64,000 bases of DNA from Ottelia alismoides. Taxonomy: Eukaryota > Streptophyta > Magnoliopsida > Alismatales > Hydrocharitaceae. Shown one piece after another: positions 45,501-54,500 of the stretch (within the stretch, counting starts at the first letter, position 1; each line of letters begins with the position of its first letter). Location of the stretch: NCBI GenBank assembly GCA_037367405.1, contig JAZKJV010003379.1, forward strand, positions 124,001 to 188,000, in the 5' to 3' direction. Both the position numbers and the translations under genes were made by a program. Below the pieces are notes generated by a model. It ran no database searches. It saw only the letters and a program-made list of their open reading frames with translations, and was not told the DNA's origin.

Positions 45501-48500
45501 TGTGCTACCTATTATCATGTTAATGGAGGAAAATTAGAACCAAGGGCAAAGAAAGGGGTGTTTACAGGCTATGGTGCAGGAGTAAAGGGGTACAGAATCT
45601 GGTCTCCTTCTGAGCATAGAATTATTGTTAGCAGGAATGTTACTTTTCATGAGAATTCCATGCTTCACTCGAGTAGTAAGTCTATTGATGCAGGGACAAG
45701 TGATGATGTGCCCGAACAGGTGGAGTTCGAACTGACACCAAGTAGTGATCACACTACTTCTAATCAGGCTGCTGCTGAACGGCCTGAAGCTGAGCAACCG
45801 GAGGAGAGGCAACCAAGTGTTGCTACTGATCGGCCTCGAAGGGAGATACATCCGCCGCAAAGATACAGATTTGAAGACATGGTTGCATTTGCACTACATG
45901 TTGCGGAGGAGACAGAGTCTCCAGAGCCCTCCACTTACAGGGAGGCAATATCTGGTGCAGAATCCGGGCAGTGGATTGCTGCTATGGGTGAGGAGATGGA
46001 GTCTCTTCACAAGAATCAAACATGGGAGCTCGTCAAATTGCCAAAGGGGAGGAAAATTGTTGGATGCAAATGGGTCTTCAAGAAAAAGACAGGAATCTCA
46101 GGCAACGAAAGCATCAGAGACAAGGCACGTCTAGTTGCGAAGGGTTACAGTCAGAAGGAAGGTGTGGATTACAACGAGATATTCTCTCCCGTTGTAAGAC
46201 ATACATCCATCAGGGTGCTACTAGCTCTTGTAGCACATCAAGACTTGGAGCTGGAGCAGTTAGATGTGACGACAGCTTTCTTGCATGGTGAACTCGAAGA
46301 AGACATTCTTATGAGTCAGCCGGAGGGATTTATATCTCAGGGTAAGGAAGATCATGTGTGCAGATTGAAGAAGTCCTTGTATGGGCTTAAGCAATCTCCT
46401 AGGCAGTGGTACAAAAGGTTTGACAGCTTCATGATTGATCATGGGTTCAATAGGGGCCCATATGATTGTTGTGTTTACCACAGGAAGTTGGAGGATGGCT
46501 CCTTCATTTTTTTGTTACTGTACGTCGACGACATGTTGATTGTTGCCAAGCAGAAGAGTACCATAAATGATCTGAAGAAGCTCCTTAATTCAGAGTTTGA
46601 CATGAAGGATCTTGGTGCAGCAAAGAAGATTCTAGGGATGGAGATAATTAGAGATCGTCCAGAAAAGGAACTTTTCTTATCTCAGAAGAACTACGTTGAG
46701 AAAGTTCTGATGAGATTTGGGATATCTACAGCAAAGCCTTTAGGTACTCCATCCGCTTCGAACATTCATCTTTCTTTTTCTTTCGCACCACAGTCAGACA
46801 CGGAGAAGGAACACATGTCACGTGTTCCCTATGCTAACGCAGTTGGGAGTCTTATGTATGCCATGGTATGCACAAGACCTGATATTGCTCACGCTGTGAG
46901 CGTTGTTAGCAGATTCATGGGCAACTCAGGGAAGGAGCATTGGCAGGCAGTCAAGCGGATTTTCTGCTATCTGAGAGGAACATCAGACATTGGCCTTATT
47001 TATAGAAGTGATTCAGAATGTTTAGTTGCTGGATATTCAGATTCAGACTATGCTGCAGATGTCGATGGAAGGAGATCAATGACCGGCTATATTTTCACTT
47101 TGGGGACTTCGGTCATCAGTTGGAAGGCTACCTTGCAACCATCAGTTACTTTGTCTACTACAGAGGCAGAGTACATGGCTTTGACAGAGGCTGCAAAGGA
47201 AGGCAGCTGGCTAAAGGGCTTAGTTGGAGATCTCGGTCTTCAACAAGACCAGGCTATAGTATATTGTGACAGTCTCAGTGCGATATGCTTAGCCAAGGAT
47301 CACGTGCATCATGAAAGAACCAAGCACATCGATGTCAGATATCACTTCATTCGTTCTGAGAAGAGGATCAAAGTAAAGAAGATCGGCACAACAGATAATC
47401 CAGCCGATATGTTCACAAAGGCGGTTCCTGGGAGTAAGTTCAAACATTGTTTGGATTTGCTCAATGTCGATAGTTGGAAGTAGCCCCAAAAGGGGCTGAC
47501 GGCGGCATGGCGAAGCTTGACAAAGCTTCTCAGAGGATACAATTCAAGGTGGAGATTGTTAATGTGACTTGAATCCTAACTACTTATTGGGTTGCTGATG
47601 TGGCTGATCCGTGTCCTGGCTTCTGATTGATTGAGAGCTGTTGGGCCAGGATTGCTGACATGTCTGATCTGTGTCCTGCCTTCTGATTGGCTGAGAGCTG
47701 TTGGGCTAGGATTGCTGACATGTGTAATATGTGTCCTGCCTTCTGATTGGCTGGGAGTTGTTGGGATGGATTGCTGAATACAAATGGTATTCCTCTGTTG
47801 CAGTATAAAAGGGGCCCCAAGGCCATCAGATATTGCATCCTCAATTCTGATCCTGACTCTCATCCCATATCTGTACCTTCTCAATACCCTCTGTATTACA
47901 TCTTTCTCCATATAGTGAAACCGATCGCCGCCGCCCAAGGACGTAGCCCATTTACGGGTGAACCTTGTAAATCCTTGTGTTTGCGTCTTGCTTGTTTGAT
48001 CGTGTTTGTGTGTGTTTGCTTCCGCATTCGCAACAAACCACTTATACGGCTGCATAAGTGACTGAGTCTGGCATGTATTGGATGTGATCTAGATCTGGAT
48101 CCATTTTGGATGATTCGAAATAAAGTCTACAAGAAAATCCTACCTACCCTTTTCCTTGTAACCCTCAACTTTGTTAACCATATCCTCCTTCAAGTAGTCC
48201 TGCCTCCTCTATGATGATGTGCATCGTGTTGCCCGCACAATGTTTCTTTGCCTAATGTCTCCTCGTGCTACTTGCACTACCTTATCCGCTATGCTGTTTT
48301 TATTTTTCAGTTTACATGTTCTCTTTTCCTTTTTGATTATAAGGATAAAACATACCCATCTTAAGTCACTCGCATATTAGTGTATCCTTAGCTCGCATGC
48401 ATATATGTTACGAGCTTTAAAGAAGACATCAAAAGATTAATGACCCGTGTTTCTAAACTATTGCATGATTGATCATTTGAAAATTAATTTTATTGCATGA

Positions 48501-51500
48501 TTGATCGACCAACTTTGACATCTTATCGATCATTTGACAATTAGTTTTATTGCATGATTGATCAACCATTAATCTATACCTGATTGATCATCTAGTAATT
48601 GGAAAGGCCTAAAAATCAATCTCTCCAGGTCCTACTGTATGGATATTAGATCCAACCCAACGAGACGAACCCAACGCAGCTTGTTTCGTCAGAATCGGAT
48701 GCAGTTCCAAATTGTTATGAATTTTAGAAGTACAAAGGGATGAAGTCGGTTAACATGTCATTAACCCTTAATCACCATTATTAGCATTAATTAATCATGA
48801 TTAATGAAACTAATAATGATTAAAGGTACTAATCATGATTAATAAATATTAATTATATATTAGTAGATATTAAACACTGTTAAAACTAATTAATCATGAT
48901 CAGTGCTAATTAATCATGATTAGCACTAATGAAGCATCATTTGGGAAACCATGTAAGCTTGGACAAAACCATGGGCTGGATAGACCATGGTTTTGGCGAT
49001 GAAGGGGCGACTGACTGGCACTGTACTGCGCAACATGCAGACAATGATTCACCGATCTTGCTGACTGGGCGTCGATTGGGATGACACGTAGGCATCCCAA
49101 AGGCCTATAAGTACCCCCACCCCTTCATTCTCTACTACTTCCATTCCACAACCAACCTAGGGCTAGGGTTGGGAGGCTGAGAGAAGGGGAGGGAGTCATG
49201 GAAGAAAAGCTAGTGAAGCGCTGTCGAGAAGAAGAGGAGAAGGAAAACAGAGCGCTCCTCTTCTTAATGGCTTTGGGAAAGAGGTAAGTGGATCCTTTTA
49301 ATTATGTTTTGATCCATTTCTTCGAAGATGTATTTTCTTTCGAGTTTCTCTAGATATAAAGGGGAAACTCTATCGAAATTTTTCTTAAAATATCACCCGA
49401 TATAATGGGAGACTTTGCCGAAATGTTCCTTGGAATATCGCCCGATATGAGTGGAGATTTTGTCGAAATTTTTCTTGGAATATCACCCGATATAAGGGGA
49501 GACTCTGCTGAAATTTTGAGAAAATTCATATTCTTCGTTGTTGAGGGAAAAGAATTCATTGCATTATGAGATGCCCTAGGGTTCTCTTATATATGAGGGG
49601 AACCTATTGGGCAAACTACAAGAAGAAGAAGAAAGAAATAGAAAATAAGAAAACAATAATAAATATACGAGGGTTTTAATCACTTATGCCCCTCCGAGAT
49701 CTCGCAATTTCAGTTATGCCCCTATCTTTTTGGTAATATCACTTGTGCCCCTCACTTCTTTCTCCGTTACCACTTGTGCCATTCCGTCAGATTGACCGTC
49801 AATGAGTTGACTTAATCATGGTTTTTTCAAACCTTGGTGCAGTTAAGAGGGGTATTATTGTCCAGACATCTTCTTCATCTTCTTCCTCCTCCATTTGCTC
49901 TTCTTCCTTTCTCTTCATAATTTCTCTTTCTTAGTGACGTCTTCATGCATCCATCGAATCTCTAAAATTTTTGCATTTTCACGGATATATCACTCATTAC
50001 AGATCAAACGGTGAATTTTATTGATTTTTTTGATAATTTTTTATGAATCAATTAATCAAAAATTTATCAAAATTTAACAAAAAAACCCAACTTCAGTTTC
50101 AGCCACAGGCAGAGGAGGAGGGCGGAAGGAGGGCACGGGGGAGGGGGAGGCGTAGGGGACGAGGACGACACGGGGCGGGGGCGACGGGGCGACCTGGGGG
50201 TAGGGGCGGCGGTGCGACATGGGGGCAGGGGCGGTGAGGGGAGGTGCGGGGGGCGGAGGCGACGAGGGGAGGGGGGAGGGGGGGAGGGGGGAGGTGCCAA
50301 GGGGTGAGGGCGACGGGGGGAGGGGGTGTGGGGGGCGAAGTGGGGAGGTACGGGGGTGAGGGCGATGGGGGGAGGGGGTGTGGGGTGCGGAGGGGGGGGT
50401 GCGGGGGGCGAGGGTGACAGGGGGGGTGCGGGGGGCGGAGGGGGGTCCCCGTCGGAGCTGCTCCAGTTCCTGCATCCCCTCCAACTCCGAGCTGCTCCTG
50501 CTCGACCTGGCAACCTGCTCCTGCTCCTGCTCGACATGGCCCCCTCCAGCTTCATCGGTGACCAGAATCCCTCCCCTTCCATCCCCGCTGTCCTTGCAAC
50601 CTCGTGCACGAGGTTACCACCGGAGCTGTCGCCTATCAGGAACACGCGGGAGACTCGTGGTGTTGGGAAGCTCGGAGGACGTGGGGTGTCAGGCGAGGAA
50701 GAGGAAGAGGATGTGGGAGGAGGAGGAAGAAGTGCTTGGACATTTCAGCCCAATTTTTAAAAGTAATTCCTATTGTATCCTTAAAGTTAACGTCCGTTTG
50801 TGTTGGAGATGGACGACAACTAACCCGAGGGACACAAGTGATATATTGGCAAGAAGTGAGGGGCACAACTGATATTACCAAAAAGATAGCGGCATAACTG
50901 AAATTGCGAGATCTCGAAGGGGCACAAGTGATAAAAATCCAATATACTAATATCTCAACACTCCCCTCAAGCTGGAGCATAGATATCGATCAGACTCAGC
51001 TTGGAACTACATCTCTGATAAGGTCCTCTAGCTAGGGCCTTTGTAAGTACATCTGCCATCTGGTCTCTAGAGCTGGCATGCGTAGTGGCGATAAGACCCT
51101 TCTGTATCATGTCACTAGTGTAGTAACAATCCATCTCTATGTGCTTCGTTCTTTCATGAAAGGCTGGGTTGTTGGCAATGAAAAGAGCAACCTGATTATC
51201 ACATTGGAGGTGCATGGAAAGAGATAGTCAGGTTAGTAAGTACATATCTGACCCACATCATCTCTGTACTAGCTTGCGCCATGGCCCTGTATTCCAACTC
51301 AACACTTGATCTGGAAATCACAATCTGCTTCTTACTCTTCCCTGAAACAAGAGAATTCCCTATGAACACAACAAAGCCTGAAGTAGACATTCTATCCTTT
51401 GGACACCCAGCATAATCTGCATCTGCACGTGCTGTAACTGAGAGAGATGTGCTTCTGCCGAAAAGGAGTCCTGTACCAGGTGAAGTCTTCAAGTATCTCA

Positions 51501-54500
51501 GAATCATATGGACTGCATCCATATGTACCCGTCTGGGTTGCTCCATAAACTGACTCACTGCAAAGGATATGTCGGGCCAGGTAATAGTCACATACAGTAG
51601 CTTGCCAACAAGCTCTCTGTATCTCCTCTTGTTGACTTCCTCAATATCATCATCATAGAGCTTCATGCTCGGGTCAATAGGAGTAGTGGCAGGTCTGCAA
51701 TTTATCATGCTTGTCTCTGAAAGAAAATCTGTAACGCATTTCCTCTGGGTCATCACAAGACCTCGCTGGTTCATGGCAAACTCCAGTCCAAGGAAATAAC
51801 GTAAATGTACAAGGTCCTTGATCACAAACTGCTGACCTAGGAAGTCCTTGGCACCCTGAATGCCATGTTCATCATCCCCTATAACAATAATATCAATTAC
51901 GTAAATAAGACTGACAATAGTACCTCTGTGGGTCCTCTGCACAAACAAGGAGTGATCGGTAGTTGATCTCACAAATCCCTGCTTCTCGTTTCAAATCCGA
52001 GAGCTTCTGAAACCATACTCTTGGACTTTGCTTAAGGCCATAGATAGTCTTGTGTAGCGTGCAAACCTTCTGACACTCCCCCTCAACAGCAAACTCAAGT
52101 GGCTGCTGCATGTAGACTTCCTCCTGTAGATCACCATAGAGGAAGGCATTCTTCACATCAAGCTAATAAGGGGGCCAATTTCGTGTCACAACAACAGAAA
52201 GTAGAGCACACAGAGTAGAATGTCTGGCAACTGAAGGGAAAGTATCTTAATAGTCCACCCCATATATCTGGGTGAACCCACGTACCACAAGTCTCACGTT
52301 ATAATGATCTACGCTGCCATTCGTATGGTGTTTCACAGTGAACACCCATTTGCATCCATCAACAGATACATCAACTGGAGCAGAAACAAGACTCCACGTA
52401 CCACGTGACTGTAGTGCATCCATCTCCTCCTCTATGGCTAACCTCCACCGACTGTCCTTTAGAGCCTCATGATATGTCGGTAGTAAATCCAGGGCTAATA
52501 GTGCTAAGATAAATCTCCTGAAATCCTCTGACAGCCTGCTCAAATAAACCTAGGTTGCAAGAGGATAAGTAACACACTTGCATCTCTATTTACGTAGAGT
52601 CATCACATCAAGATCATTTGTCAAGTCCTTAACCTGTGAGTTCCTCTTTTGAGAGGGCATCTGCTCATCCTGTATAGAATCCTGCTGCACAGACAACTCA
52701 GTAGTGCCATCAGTAGAAATAATGTGCTTATTACATACCTGAGGCATGCTAGATGACGAGTAAGACCTGTGAGCAGGGGGAACCGAGCAAAACCTGTGAG
52801 TGAAAATACATGGCAAAAACTTAGTCATAGGAGCATGTGTAAAGGCAGGAGTAGGTGTTGGTGGTGGTGGCTGAAGAGGTGGTGGTAGAGTAAGAGTAGA
52901 GGGAGGTGGAGGAACGACAGTAGGAGGTGAAGGCATATAGATCTCATCGTCAGATAGGGCTAGTCTGCCACCTGTAGGAGAAAAATACATAACAAACTCA
53001 AAGAAAGTATTGTCAGCACTGACAAAGTACTTCAGCCTTAGCAGATCAAAGCAACGGTACCCCTTCTAGGTACGAGAGTAGCCAACAAACACAAACTTGA
53101 CAGCTCTAGGAGAGAGCTTGTCACGACCTGCAGAGACGTCATGAACAAAAGCAACAAATCCAAACATACGAGGTGTAAGGGAGAAAAGTTCCTTCTTGGG
53201 AAACGCAATCGAGAAAGAAATCTTCTCTCCCAACACAGACGAGGGCATACGGTTCACCAAATAGCATGCAGTAAGGACAACATTGCCCCAGTAAGAGTGA
53301 GGAGCACAACTCTGTATCAACAAGGTTCTGATCACATCAAGTAAGTGACAATGCTTGTGCTCGGCAACACCGTTCTGTTGAGAAGTATAGGCACATGAGA
53401 TCTGGTGAACAATGGCAAGAGATCTAAGAAACTCAGAAAACTGTAAGTTGTTGAATTCTAAGGCATTATCAATGCGAAGATATTTGACATTAGCAGCAAA
53501 AATATTTTTTACTTCATTAATAAAATATTTGATCATATATCCAGCCTCAGACTTGTTCTTCAAATTAAAGACTCAGGAAAGTCTAGAAAAATCATCAACA
53601 CCAAAATGATAAAAACGGTGTCCTTGATGATCAGGAACACAACTCGGACCCCATATATCTAAATGAAGGAGCTTAAACAACTGAGAACTGCTCTGACTCT
53701 GACGGGATGGAAAGGAGGAACGGTGGTGCTTCCCAAGTTGACATACCTCACACTGAAAGGAGGATCTCATGGAAATCTGAGGGAGAACATGACACAGCTT
53801 CTGCAGAGGATGGTGGCCAAAACGAAGGTGCCACATATATGGAGAGACTGGTCTAGTAGGTATAGTGGAAACGCTAACACGAGGAGGTTGGACCAGTGTA
53901 GAGTTCCTGCTGCTCACGACCACATACAACCATCCTGCTCGTGATTATGTCCTAAAACACAGGAGACGATGGATCAAAGATGGCACGACAATGCAGATCC
54001 TTAGTAATCTGACTATTGGAAAGTAAATTCATCTAAAAGTCAGGAGAATATAAAACACTCTGAAGACACATAGATGACGTCAGATGCACCTCCCCCTGTC
54101 TTGTAATTTGTAAGCGGTCGCCATTGACAATGACAACCCATCTTCTAGGTGGTATGGTCCATTGCTGCGGTATATTGTTGATATCATTTTTGTGAAGGGT
54201 GATGTTAGGGCGATGAAGGGTGTCATTGCTGAGCTTTTAGGTTTGGTCACCGTCCTGCATTTTAATGCTGCAACTACCAGGAACCACCTCTAGTGGGTAG
54301 CCGATGTAAATGATGGAGAAGATGGAGTAAAGACTTGCGACTAGGCAAGGATCGTGCTTGTCAAAAGGAGGGCTTTTAATTCTCAAGGTGGTATTGTATG
54401 GAATTGCGATTTTTTTTCCTATTGACATGGTTGCTTCCTGTGGTGGTTCATGGATGTTGGAGCCTTGGAGGCTTTAATGCACATGTTCTTTTAGGCTAGT

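Larger units (their letters stand above)
43078..48035 (+). mobile_element. Ty1/Copia retrotransposon, Tork/Tnt1-like, nearly intact
   Basis: LTRs 43078-43556 and 47557-48035 are each 479 bp with about 16 substitutions (3.3%). A perfect target duplication AACCA lies at 43073-43077 and 48036-48040. The primer site TGGTATCAGAGC is at 43560-43571; the purine tract AAGGTGGAGA precedes the 3' LTR. Gag and pol domains are all present with only two frame lesions. It sits in intron 3 of the M48 gene, in the same orientation as the gene. Confidence 0.95.
49539..54112 (-). mobile_element. Minus-strand Ty1/Copia, 5'-truncated, 3' LTR holding a MULE
   Basis: The 3' LTR (minus) is 50960-49539, about 143 bp once the MULE 49671-50940 and one 9-bp TSD are removed; TGTTGAG start and CTCAACA end. 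The tract CTTGAGGGGAG precedes it. Coding blocks in order on the minus strand: PR-integrase linker (about 54110-53940), GAG-pre-integrase [14 protein letters not shown] (about 53825), integrase [13 protein letters not shown] (about 53380) and [19 protein letters not shown] with [11 protein letters not shown] (about 52040), RNase [18 protein letters not shown] (about 51400). Catalytic YVDD reads YVIDIIVIG. Gag, protease and the 5' LTR are absent. Same family as 34346-39308 and 63248-64000. Confidence 0.85.

Noticed and set aside
50067..50645. 192-codon frame as a complete carboxylesterase
   Set aside because: Only about 30 residues resemble the family; the rest is Arg/Ser- and Pro-rich low complexity, and the piece sits between MULE TIRs.
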